Positions 21,948 through 32,286 of a DNA stretch of 64,000 nucleotides are shown one piece after another. The translations under genes were made by a program, and so were the position numbers. Source of the stretch: Hyaloscypha bicolor E. Its lineage: Eukaryota; Ascomycota; Leotiomycetes; Helotiales; Hyaloscyphaceae. The notes under the pieces were generated by a model, which saw only the letters and a program-made list of their open reading frames with translations, was not told the origin of the DNA and did no database searches. The stretch covers positions 331,021 through 395,020 of the forward strand of contig NW_020194549.1 in the NCBI RefSeq assembly GCF_002865645.1, given 5' to 3'. The number at the start of each line of letters is the position of its first letter. Positions within the stretch are counted from its first letter, which is position 1.

Positions 21948-24900
21948 CTAAGCAAGACCTTGTAATATTTCTGGGTATACTATATTACTCGTACGGTTTA
22001 TATCAGGAGATAAAAGAATACAAAGCCCTACTTGTGAGGTCACCCGTAAAGCTGCCACATAGAACTGGCCGTGAGAAAAGACCGGTGACCGTAAATCTAC
22101 CCCCACTGCCTCAAATAACTGGCCCTGTAACTTATTAATAGTCATTACAAAGGATAAAGCAAGTGGAAACTGCTTACGGGAGAGCATAAAAGACAGTTAC
22201 TAATCCGTTGACTAGAGCTTGATCCGTGAAATCGTCCGTAATTGGCCGTCAAAGTCGCTACCTAGTAACCGTACGCGAATCGAGAACCTCCCAAAGCTAT
22301 AAATCGATATCCGCGATCCGTTATAAAGCCCTTCCTGCAGATAGAGATTCCGCAAGAGTATTACGGGTGTACCGATCTTAAGTCATAGCTTGGAAAGGGG
22401 TAGACCTAGTAAATAGATACTTTGCAAGACCTCTAGTGGTAATTCTGCGATCTCAGGATCTGCCTCGTTTATATTAGCTAAATCTACTGCGAAATACGTC
22501 CGTTTCTGGCCAGGGAGCATATCCAGGATTATTTGGTTAAGCTCGCGGACCGTATTATTCAGGGTTAATAGGATTGCCCGTCCGCTAAAAGCCCGGTAGT
22601 CGTACGGGGCCCGCAAGAGTCGCTCTCGCGGGTAGACGTAATTAATCAGGTCCGTAACTAACTAGGTATACGGAACAAAAGGCGGGAGCATAATCTGCCT
22701 ATTTAAGGACGGGTCGTACGGCAGATGACTAATCCAGTCCACAAAATCCTGCTCGGACAGGTTATTATGGACCCGCATATTAATCCGTAACGATAGCTAA
22801 CGGAGCCGTAGCCAGATCCACGTCTGCTATAGGCAGGCCCGTACCGTATCGGCCCGCGAACTATGTGGGACTACTAGTAAGATCTGGGCAAAGTTCCCCC
22901 CGAGAATTACGGGCACCCCTCCAAAGAGAACGTCGTCCGCGACCGACCGTAAATCGACTATTAGCCAGTGCACTACCTCAAAGTAGTACTTGTGCTATAT
23001 GGGCACCTCGTCCCAGATAATTAGGTCTATAGATCGCAAGAGAGCCCCGAGCCGGCTCGTCTTAGTAATCGTACTTATAGATGACTTATCGAGCTCGAGC
23101 GGGATCCGGAACTGGGAGTGAGACGTGCGTCTGTCCGGGAGAAGGAGAGCCGCGATACCCGTTAACGCCACGCACAGGACTACCTTACCCTGGCCACGAT
23201 AATAGTAATAGAGGGTCTTATAAAGGAACGTCTTACCGGTCCCGCCCGGGCCTTATAAGTAGAAGTAGGCAGTCTGCGAATCGTCCGTAATTACCGCCAT
23301 AATTATCTGGAAGCAAGAGCGCTAGTTCACGTTTAGCTAGGCTTGCATTACGGTCGCCAGCGACGTCTTATAAATATGATTGACCCGTAGATTAGCCATA
23401 CGGTGGCTTATGGTCTAGTCAAAGGTATTCTCAGGCAGGGCAATATCCATAAGCGTCCGCTAGAGATCCGTAAGGCCGAGACTAAGTAAAAAGAGGCCGT
23501 AATTATAGTAAGGATTAACCAAGGGCAGCGGGAAATTAATTAACGGGTCGTGAGCTAGCTTGCGGGCCAAGTCGTCGCAGAAATGCTTCTTATACTGGTC
23601 CCAGATTACTTGCTTATCCGTAATTAGCTACTGGCGGATGCCTATAAGAAAGAGTATCCGTAAACCATGGCCGGCCATTAATAAAATAGCCTCGTTAAAG
23701 TACTAGAACTACTCCTAATTATTCTCTGCCAAGCCGCAGGTAATACAGGCAGTATAGTATGTAGGATAACGGATGCCCTTAACTAAGTAGAGCTCGTTAA
23801 AGGACCGCGGACCGTATATGACCGTTAGTAAGAGCCATAAGTAGAACCGCTTGCCCGAAACTGGGCTATAGTAGTAAATACGGCCAATACTATACCCTCG
23901 CTCGCGGCGCTTCTATATCCGGGTCTTGGTAACCCATATAAAGTGCTATGGGAACTCGTGGTAGAGGTACTAGCGGCCGTCCTTATATATCGCATTATAC
24001 TCAAAGAAAGCCATTAAGGTTAAACGGGCATTTGCGGCCCGGTCCGCGATTTGCTCGGGCAAGAGGTCGTCCGTAAAGCAGACCGTATACTGCCCAGGGA
24101 AGTAGATTGCCAAGTGCTAGACCGGGGGGAACTCCTGGTACGTTAGGTACTCAAACAGGCGCCAGAAAGCCTCCGTAGGGCCCATGTACCGAGCTTAAAG
24201 GTATTAGGTAATCTTATCGTCCGTTCCTGAGACTATAATAGTCATATGGTCCGTTCCTTTATAGACATACTTATAGATATACTTGATTACTTATACGGAA
24301 GTATAAATCTCGACGTTAATATAGGAGCGGAACTTCTGGAGGAGGTACGGGTTATATGGAATGACCTAGCGGTTATTACGGATAACTTCCTGGCCTGGAA
24401 AGCCTGGTTTACGGACCGTAAACGTACGGCCGTTATCCCGGCGCCGGTACTCGGGATACTTATTCTCGCGGATAATTATTATAGCCGCAAATGCCTTAGG
24501 AAACCTCTTCTGGTATGCGAGCGGGGCTATAGGCGTCTTACGGACCATATATGGGGCTTTCGGATTATCTTTAAGGCTATATGGTCCGTAAGATATCTAA
24601 CTAGTTACTATAGTTATAAGTTCGCCTATAGGATCCTATAACGGGTCTGGGAGCTCGGTATAAACAACTTCGTTAACTAAATCGGGGGTTAAGAAGACGG
24701 CTTTCCTCCTAAGGAATAAGAGCAGGTATATATACAGGAGGCCACGCTTCTAGTACTTAATTATATATACATGGCCTGTATATAGTCCGAAAAGGTAATT
24801 CTTTAGGTCCGTAAGTAGCTTCCTTACCTTTAATATAAAGACCTAGTAAAGGAGATCCGGACGATTAATGGCTTGCTACCCGTTTAAGAGATAATCTATA

Positions 24901-26330
24901 ATCTCAGGCTAGCGCGGGTTAGCCGTAAAGGTAATAAAGAAGCTTGGCTTACCAAAGTATTATATAATAGCTATTAAGTCTTGAAAGAGCTACTGCATAA
25001 AGCGATTACTGCCCGTAAAGCTTGACAGGAGGATAAAGCGACGGCTAATATTGCCCGTACGGACGTTCTCGCGGATTAGAGTATCCGCAAGTCCTATATA
25101 TATGTCCGCACGGATATTCTGCTAGTGTGAGCGGAGCCAGTCGAGCAAGGTAGTCTCGCAGGTAATATACGTATTAATGACGTACTACTAAAAGAGGCAG
25201 CTAGCGTAAAAGAGCGGGGAGAAGGCCGGACGAACGTGGAGGTAGTACTAGTAAAAGACCCGCTACTCTAGCCGTATCTACTAACGGGTCCCATTACGGT
25301 CCTATAACTGCAAACCGTAGTACTAGCCCGGGTCGCCGTACGGGAAGAGCAAGACATAGTAGAGCGGCATATACGCTACGTATATAATATTAACCATATG
25401 TATTTGCGGACGCTCGCGGCCTGCCTCGCGGACCGTAAGTACCAGATTACGGCGGCTTGCATCCGTATACTCGTCCGGGATAAGGGCTATAATCTCGTTA
25501 CTCGTTAGGAGATTCTCACAATAACGATTAGCGCCTGACTCAAGAATTAAGCGTATTTGCAGGTTAAGTAAGATCCGGAAATCGGTTTACTAGCTCGCAA
25601 GACGCTTGCGGGCTATCTTATAGACCGTAATAAACGGATTATAATCCGTAAGCATATCCGTAAGCTATAAAAGAACTATATGATCTAAGTAAGGGAAGTT
25701 AGTAGCCCGTATATTAGTTATAAAGAGCGGATTATAAAAGAAGAGCTATGCAAAGAAGGGTTTGGCGTATAAAGCAGGCTATAGCGGGCCTTGGAAGTGG
25801 AAGAGCTCGCCATGGATCTAAAAGCACTGGATCTCACGGGAGAAGTCAATCCGGGTGTTCTTCTTATAGCTAATTAACGTAAAGGCAAAAGCATAATTAT
25901 ATGCCCGGATATTCGTCCGGAAGGCCCGACAGAGCGGGTTATTGCCCGTAAAGAGGTAAGAGAGATATAGAGGAGGCTTGCGGATTAGAGGAAGTATTAC
26001 GTCGCCCTTCTTATAACAGGCCTCAAAGCGATCGTCCGTATAGCCAAAATAAAGGGCTCCGCAAGCTATATAGTAACCCGTAAGTGGACTAGTCGTATGT
26101 ACGGGAGCTGGCCGGAAGCGGGAGAGGAAGGCAGGAGGCCGTATAGTAGGTAGGTCGGCAGGAGGGTCCTCCATAATATGAACTGGGGCCGCGACGGACG
26201 GTTAACGGATCCGTTACTGGCGCCGTAGGGCTGGCTCGTCCGCAGAGACGTCCGTAATTGACCGTCGTTATTACCGGGAGGTAGGGAGGGCATTCGGATC
26301 GAGTTCTTGCAAGGCAGGGCGCCGCTGGAT
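21948..26330 (-). pseudogene. RepHel (HUH replicase plus PIF1-type helicase), element 2
   Basis: The N-terminal block FEACYKKGDVILPLIRKPP with FRTNIRAYNYAFAFTLISY (25.8-26.1 kb) parallels element 1. The Helitron_like_N signature FFITFTANPR is readable at 24912-24939, followed by a TAG where Trp is expected, before PEIIDYLL. The HUH segment KNYLFGLYTGHVYIIKY...KRGLLYIYLLLFL lies at 24.72-24.79 kb; the catalytic His-x-His reads Tyr-Ile-Tyr at 24726-24734. Walker A GPGGTGKT is intact at 23229-23252. The helicase end reads MTINKLQGQLFEAVGVDLR and PVFSHGQFYVAALRVTS (22.0-22.2 kb), ending at 21948. Stops are TAA/TAG/TGA consistent with RIP. The N-terminal start is not determined. Confidence 0.8.
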
Positions 26331-26814
26331 ATAATTAGTAGTATTTCGGGCCTATTAACTAGTTAATTAAGCCAGAAAAGGGGAAGGATATAAACTTGAT
26401 AGTGAGAGCAAGTTTTATATGGCTTAGCCCGCTCTGTAATAAAGTCAGAAGCAGGCCGGTTTTGCCTATAGGAAGTACAAAAGCGGGGAGGATCCATAGT
26501 AATAAAGAGAAGAAAGAGAGAAAAGTAATATAAGGTCAGGATTTCTTTTCTTAGCGCCTTCTACGGAACCGCTAGCTTTAGATTTTCCCCCGAGCTTTAA
26601 AAAATTATAATAAAAGCCCCTTGCATCTCAGAACTACTAAAATATAGAGAAAGGTACTCGAGTATTCTCTCTATAATCCTAAGCTAAGCTCTAAGGATTT
26701 AGACGTAATCGCATTCTGATGCGCGATTCCCTAGAAGGGGGCGATTCTGGTGTTCCTCACGTGACCAGTTTTTTTCCAGGAGTTCCGGGAGCCAACCGGT
26801 TAAGGGTGGTCCGA

Positions 26815-27091
26815 ACGTAGCTCAATATAAAGAAGTAATGGAGAAAAATGCGTTATTACATTATTATTATACGCTAATCCATTATGGAAAGGCTTGCTCG
26901 TAAGGGAGAAAGGGTACTGGGTGCCCCTACCCTAAACGGACGGAGACGCCCAACTTTGCTTAATTTATGCCTAACTTATACGTAAATTATACTTGATTTC
27001 GTATAATATAATAATGGCGAGATCGTCATTATATAATTACGCCAATTGGCATTATTATATAATTATTATTCTACAATTTTATACATCCCTA
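26815..27091 (-). repeat. Right hAT remnant with TIR
   Basis: It ends in TACATCCCTA. Inside are two near copies of an ATTATATAATTA word around GCCAATTGGC, a small perfect palindrome. No coding frame. It begins where the second Helitron-like unit ends its 5' terminus. Confidence 0.65.
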
Positions 27092-27094
27092 CTG

Positions 27095-27289
27095 TCATCC
27101 TGTCATCCTGTCTAGCTTGGATTGTTGGCTGGCGTGCGCACATCGCTTACACTTCGTTTTATGTCGAATGAAATACAATGGTTTGTATTCAACTTCTCGT
27201 GGCTCTTTGCAGCCAGAGTTGCTGCAGGGACCGAACCTATGGTGGATGTTGTGCGTGCATCGATATACCCAAACTTCCCATTCGCACAA
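27095..27289 (-). CDS. Small Cys/His-rich ORF
   Basis: The frame lacks a nearby ATG but is rich in Cys and His with ordered spacing: LCEW, VYRCTHNIHH, GPCSNSGC and a closing H-x3-C-x2-C (RHKTKCKRC). The stop falls inside CTGTCATCCTGTCATC, next to the target duplication of the hAT composite, so the insertion lies immediately after this gene. It may have an upstream exon that supplies the start. Its layout resembles the ORF at 28.3-28.5 kb, suggesting tandem relatives. Function unknown. Confidence 0.35.
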   Translation of the reverse strand: MCEWEVWVYRCTHNIHHRFGPCSNSGCKEPREVEYKPLYFIRHKTKCKRCAHASQQSKLDRMTG

Positions 27290-27642
27290 GGTTCCAGAGA
27301 GGGGGGTTGGCTGCGCGGTCTGGCTTGAAGGTAGCGACGCGGGTAGAGATAGGTCGCCAATCTGAGTGAAACTTTTGGTGATGAAATATTGATCTCAGGT
27401 ATGAGTTGGAGTAAGCTCGAGGTCACTGAAGTTTTGTGGGAAGGAAGAGCCCGCCTTCAGGAGGAAGCCATCTCGGAGGTTTATGCACATCCTGAATGAG
27501 AGCCATGTCTTCTTAGCCAACGTATGATTCTGATCCTAGAGAAAACTGAGTGATGTGCATACTGTAAGTCGTGACCAATGAAATCCTCCTTTTGCCGCTG
27601 CAAAAACAATCACGTTAATATCTTCTACTCGCACCTGATGCC

Positions 27643-28109
27643 CAGGGTGGTCAATAAACCAGTCAGTTAATAGTTACAAATCTTATAGCCAGTCAGCTAG
27701 GATTTCCCTAGCTTATAAATCGCTAATAAGCTCATAGATATTAACTTGTAAGCAAGAATATAGGGGGCTTGGGGGCTAAATGCCTAAATTTTAGGCTCTT
27801 TCCTCCTTAAGCCCCTTAAATTCCGCCTCCCCCCCAACGGGCCCTCACGTGAAAAGGGCTAAGTATAAATAATCATAAGCCCTAATTATAAAGGAGTACC
27901 TTTATATGGCTAGAGGAAAGATAGGTTACCTTATAGTAGTAAATAGAATTACATTAGGACCTATTCTTATAATATTATACTAACTCGACTTTTTCACGTA
28001 AGAGATTATGTATTAAGTATAGCTAATCAACCAGCAGGGACGTCATAAGCCAATCAGCTAGGAAATATCCTTAGCTGATGACTGACTGACTGGCTTATTG
28101 CCCAGCCTG
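27643..28109. mobile_element. 467-bp hAT-type MITE
   Basis: The left end CAGGGTGGTCAATAAACCAG and the right end read in reverse, CAGGCTGGGCAATAAGCCAG, match at 17 of 20 positions and continue as GTCAGT-type repeats inward. The flanks carry an 8-bp duplication differing at one base (CTGATGCC at 27635-27642, CTGATGTC at 28110-28117; the difference is a C/T). There is no coding frame. Subterminal copies of CCAGTCAGCTAGGA and CCAATCAGCTAGGA are visible. All this fits a non-autonomous hAT element. Confidence 0.8.
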
Positions 28110-28312
28110 CTGATGTCTCAAGTACATTGCAAAATCGATTGAACATCGTATTAGAAAACTGCTTGTCCGTTGTTCTAATGATCTTTGCATTTCTCCTGTT
28201 GTGAATCCCAGAGCACAACTAGATTCATCAACACAAGTACCTCAGAGCAACTAAATCCCACACCGTTTCCCACCATTTCTCAATTCCTATTCCTCATCCC
28301 TCCCGGTTTTCA

Positions 28313-28510
28313 TTAAACTGTACGTTGGTTATCGGGGTGGAATGGATCGCACTTCCTGCATTCGTAGTCGAAATGCCATCTATACGTGGGGTCGTACTTT
28401 GGCATACCGGGCTCCTTATCCTTGCATGATACCTTTGATTTGTTCTCTTCGCATTCGTAGGTTCTGCGATAGGTTGGTGGGCATGGGCAATAGTAGTGGG
28501 GTTTCCCCAT
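28313..28510 (-). CDS. Small Cys-rich protein, possible relative of the 27.1-kb ORF
   Basis: From an ATG at 28510 the frame encodes 65 residues: HYYCPCPPTYRRTYECEE, a mid Cys (KVSCKDKEPG) and a closing H-x3-C-x2-C (WHFDYECRKC). The order C-x-C, C, C, H-x3-C-x2-C parallels the ORF at 27.1 kb. Both begin with the same nucleotide word TGTGCGAATGGG, though it is read in different frames. No signal peptide is evident, so I see no reason to call it secreted. Small Cys-rich ORFs of this type are common unannotated fungal genes; the function is unknown. Confidence 0.4.
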   Translation of the reverse strand: MGKPHYYCPCPPTYRRTYECEENKSKVSCKDKEPGMPKYDPTYRWHFDYECRKCDPFHPDNQRTV

Positions 28511-30503
28511 TCGCACATCTTTTGTTGTCTGTTTGTTTATTCTCTTGCTGGTTTGGGGGAGGATCGGTTGGGAAGAGATTCGAGACTATGGAGCTCGAGG
28601 TGCGCTGGTTTACTCTCACTAACTTGGTATCTTTCAAGTGTAGCTCGTTTGACTCCTTGAGGTGGGCGAGAAGTTGAGGTCGAGGCTGCGTTTAGAGATT
28701 CCAGAATGAACCGTGAGGACCCCAAGTGGATGGGTATCGCAGCTGGCAGAGCAACTGCGGCTCTCGGACGCTGCAAGGGTAGCTGCTATAGGGCTCCTTA
28801 GCGATGCCTCTCTTATAAGTACATGGGATACGCCTTGAAAAGGTGTGGTACTTTTGCCTGTGGCTTATAGCGTCCTTTGAGGGCAATGGCTAAAAGATAT
28901 AGGGAGTTTTAGCAGGTAATTGTAGTAGAAAATGGCCCTGTAGTGGACTTGCAGCTCAAATGCCTTGTATTTTCGTCACTTTATGCCGTTTTCTGGGTAC
29001 AAAACACCACCCACAACTCTTCCTTCAAAGCCAACAACTAGGTAAAAGGCTTCTTCCACGAAGAAACACTCCTCTCTAGAATGTACCAGAATCTCTTAAA
29101 ACAATCCACTGCAATGCTAAAAATGAACACACCCCACCTTTGAAAAATGAGACGATATCTCAGCCACTAACACTACCTCGACTTATAGTCCCCCCCCTTT
29201 GCCGCAAGATAATGACAGCGAGTTGAATATTGACAACAAATAGAAATCGACAGAGAAAGTAATGAGGTTTAACACCTTATTATTGTGCTCCGGATATCAA
29301 GTACATCCTATTCCGTAAAAGCATACACAAGCTCGAGGTGACCAGATTCCAACCTCACTTGCTCCTAGTCTCTCCAAAGAGGTATTCCCCTTTCTCCTCG
29401 ATCTTCTTCCCGATCTGCTCCTTTCACAGAACAAAATGTAACAACGGGGTTGTCGTACGGGTACGGGTACTAGGGAGCTTAGCTTAGCTTACTCAGCACC
29501 CCCTTTATTTAGCTAGATCCAGAGGCTCCCTCAGAGCTTCTTTTAATTAGACAACCATTTATGCAAATCACTGTTCCTTGCTCTCTTCAATAGGGGTCAA
29601 GGCACTCTTACATACCCCACCTCAAGCCCCGTGAGCCGCTTGCCTTCTCCTCACTTTCCCCTTCTACCAGACAGCCAGACAGACAGGCATTCCACAACAG
29701 CTACGAGACAAGTCAGTACCTCGACTAGTATAACCCACCCTCCACTCCTCCGAAGCCCGCAGCTAAAGAGAAAGAAAGGACGGTGCGCCAAGAAGACAGA
29801 CTCTTCTCTTCTCCTCTCCTCTCCCTCAAAAACCACGGTCTCTCAGCGCAACCACCCGACAGACAAGACCAGACGACTCCACCACTTAAAGGCATAGCAT
29901 TCCCATAACACAACACTTCGCTTCCCTCTTCCTCGCCCACCTTCCCTTCATGCCGAATATTGACAGCTGACGACTCATGACAGTGAGGACTCCAGACGCT
30001 GGTCTTGAGTACATCGTACCCCAAGTCTCTGGTACATGCAATTTAATCCCTTTAGAGAAGCGGTAGAAATTCAGCGGCGCCTTGTACTCGCCTTCCCTAG
30101 CAAGACACTTACTTACTCTCCCACCCCACCTCTTCCCCCACCACACGCACACTCCCATCACAGACAGAACACAGAAAAAGAACAGTTGTGGGAAATGGAG
30201 GTTTGCTGTGGAAAAAAAAAAATCTCGCAGATCGTTTTTCTAGCCTGTCCTATCTACAACTCAACGCGTTGTGTGCGGGGAAAAAAAAATCAACGGATAT
30301 GCAAGTCGCACTTTTCCACCATCCTCCCGTATTTCCGATACCAATTCCGTTTTCCCACCCACCCGTCCATTCATCCATCATACATTCATAGTTCGTATCC
30401 ATTCGTATGCCATGCATCCACAGCGTTGCATCACCAGTCGCCAAGAACCAAGAACAAAGAGCCAGAAACCAAGAGTAGTTAGAAGTCTCGCAAAAGAGAA
30501 AAT
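28511..30503. other. Intergenic region downstream of glutamate decarboxylase
   Basis: No recognisable gene. C/T-rich, leader-like sequence occurs at 29.6-30.2 kb, and short A-runs at 30213 and 30282. Several open frames overlap on both strands without domain signatures. Confidence 0.4.
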
Positions 30504-32286
30504 CTAGCACACAGCATGCGTCTTGCCCGTCTTGCCCTGCAGACTATGGCCCTCCTTCCGATAATGCGGGTGATTATGTCTCGACTTGCCAGAGTGCGTA
30601 GAGTGCGCATGGATATACTCCTGGTTCTTCTTGATGCTCTCCTTGTCCATTTCATCCAGGACCTGCACGCACAATTTGATGTCGCACAGCAACTGGTCGC
30701 ATCTTGACTTGCTGAAATCCTCGCGCACCACAACTCTCAGCATCTTGAGGTCCTTGGTGTGAGGAGCCATCGTGTAGGCGGGCACAACCCATGAGCGGCC
30801 GCGGAGCTGATGAGCGAGCGCGAACTCGTCGTAGTGCTTCTCAGACTTGGGGTCGAAGCGGAAGGCTACGAGGGGCAGACCTTCGCCGGCCTTCTTGGAC
30901 ATGATGATGAAGCCGAGCTGCTCGAGGGAGTCGGAGAGGTAGTCCGCGGTGCGGGTCAGGTTCGTCATGATGGCGCGGTAACCGTGCTTTCCGAGGCGGA
31001 TCAATTGGTAGTATTGGCCGATGACTTGGGAAGCGCCTTTGGAAAAGTTGAGGGTGAAGGAGGCTTGGTCGGCGCCCAAGTAGTTGATGTTGAAGACAAG
31101 TTCTTTGGGGAGGTATTCGGGGGCGCGCCAGACGATCCAGCCTACACCTGGGTAGACGAGGCCGTACCTGTTTCTTGTTAGTCAAAGGAAGTTAAGAAAA
31201 GAGAAGGGGTCGTACTTGTGGCCGGAGGTGTTGATTGAGACCACCTTCTCAAGTCTGAAATCCCACTCCAAGTCAGGAACCACGAATGGAGCCACGAATC
31301 CTCCAGATGCAGCATCGATATGGATAACTGTATCAATATTCTTCTTGATCAACAGGTCATTGACTGCCTTGGCATCCTCATACTCTCCAGTATAGGTGGT
31401 GCCCAGAATAACGCAGATACCAATCGTGTTCTCGTCAACAAGCTCGACGGTCTCCACGGGATCAATGATATATCTCTCCGGTGTGCAGAACACGTACTTC
31501 TCCTCAACCTCGAAGTACCTCGCTGCCTTCTCCCAGCAGACCTGGACGGCGGAGCTCATAACGATATTCGGCTTATCGAATGGCTTGCCAGCATCCTTAC
31601 GCTGATTCTGCCAGCGCTTCTTCATGGCCAGCACAGCCAGCATGATTGCCTCCGAGGATCCGACAGTCGAGGTACCGACTGCGGCCGCTCCTTCTTCGTT
31701 GACGGGGGCATTGAAGAGTCTGCCGATCATGGAGACGCAGCGGTTCTGGATGTCGGCGGATTGGGGGTATTCTTCGTAGTCGATGAAGTTCTTGGAGAAG
31801 GATTCGGTCATCAGGTCTTCGACTTCCTTCTCCTGTTCGTAGAGATATGTTAGATGTTGTTTTGCCGCTGATTGGTGGAAAGGGGGAATCTTACCATATA
31901 GGTAGTAACGAAGCTTGCCAAGCTGAAATCACCTTGTGTTAGCTGCCACCTTCCATTTCTGTGCCGCGTGAAGGGCAAAATCTCAAAATCTCCTGGTTTT
32001 GATACCATTGAGAAGGCGAAAAGTCGTGGGGGGGGGAGTCTTACTTGAGCATGGGGTTGCCGTCGAGAGACAAATCGTCCTTGATCATGCGGTACGCAAC
32101 CTCCCTGGGCATCTCGCACTCGGGCATCTCATGCTTTGGCAGATCCTCAGCAGCGAAGCGGGAGCCGTAGACGGTGGTGGTGAAGGTGTCACTGTCGGAG
32201 CTGGCGCCCATGTTGAGCTTCTCCATGCCCTTGACAAGGGGCTGATTGATCTCATGGTCTTTGGGGATGGAGGCAAGGTGAACCAT
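30504..32286 (-). CDS. GAD1: Glutamate decarboxylase (PLP-dependent)
   Basis: Four exons: 32286-32045, 31922-31895 (only 28 nt), 31832-31216 and 31167-30504, 516 residues. The micro-exon is supported by consensus sites on both sides and restores [23 protein letters not shown]. The pyridoxal-phosphate lysine is in [18 protein letters not shown] and is split by the last intron (donor GTACGA, acceptor ACAG). Other family blocks are [26 protein letters not shown] and [14 protein letters not shown]. The enzyme converts L-glutamate to GABA and CO2, the first step of the GABA shunt, and is usually cytosolic. The C-terminal tail after residue 470 is basic and His-rich ([15 protein letters not shown]). 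The upstream region has a CACCGT hexamer tract. Identification is firm. Confidence 0.95.

Larger units (their letters stand above)
21747..26814 (-). mobile_element. Helitron-like element 2 (RIP-inactivated)
   Basis: It has the same 5' terminus as element 1, TCGGACCACC (26814 downward), with AAAAAAACTGGTCACGTGA about 35-55 bp inside, and a palindrome as 3' end. The body is a RepHel gene clearly related to that of element 1 but less mutated. It has no extra passenger gene: its 3' palindrome follows the helicase stop closely. Confidence 0.7.
12697..27091. mobile_element. 14.4-kb composite: hAT-type element carrying three Helitron-like insertions
   Basis: The outer ends are TAGGGATGTA at the left and its exact reverse complement TACATCCCTA at the right. 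They are flanked by an identical 8-bp duplication CTGTCATC (12689-12696 and 27092-27099), the duplication length diagnostic of hAT transposons. Only 54 bp at the left and about 277 bp at the right look like hAT sequence; together they would make a non-autonomous element of roughly 330 bp. Everything between belongs to Helitron-like units. No hAT transposase is visible. I infer that a hAT MITE was the landing site for the Helitrons; alternatively the whole block moved as one. Confidence 0.75.

Noticed and set aside
12697..27091. Starship-type giant element
   Set aside because: No tyrosine recombinase (DUF3435-type) captain frame is visible, and the ends plus 8-bp duplication fit hAT while the interior fits Helitrons.
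29631..30482. Protein-coding genes in the region below GAD
   Set aside because: Ser/Thr/Pro-rich frames arise from C/T-rich leader-like DNA and have no conserved features.
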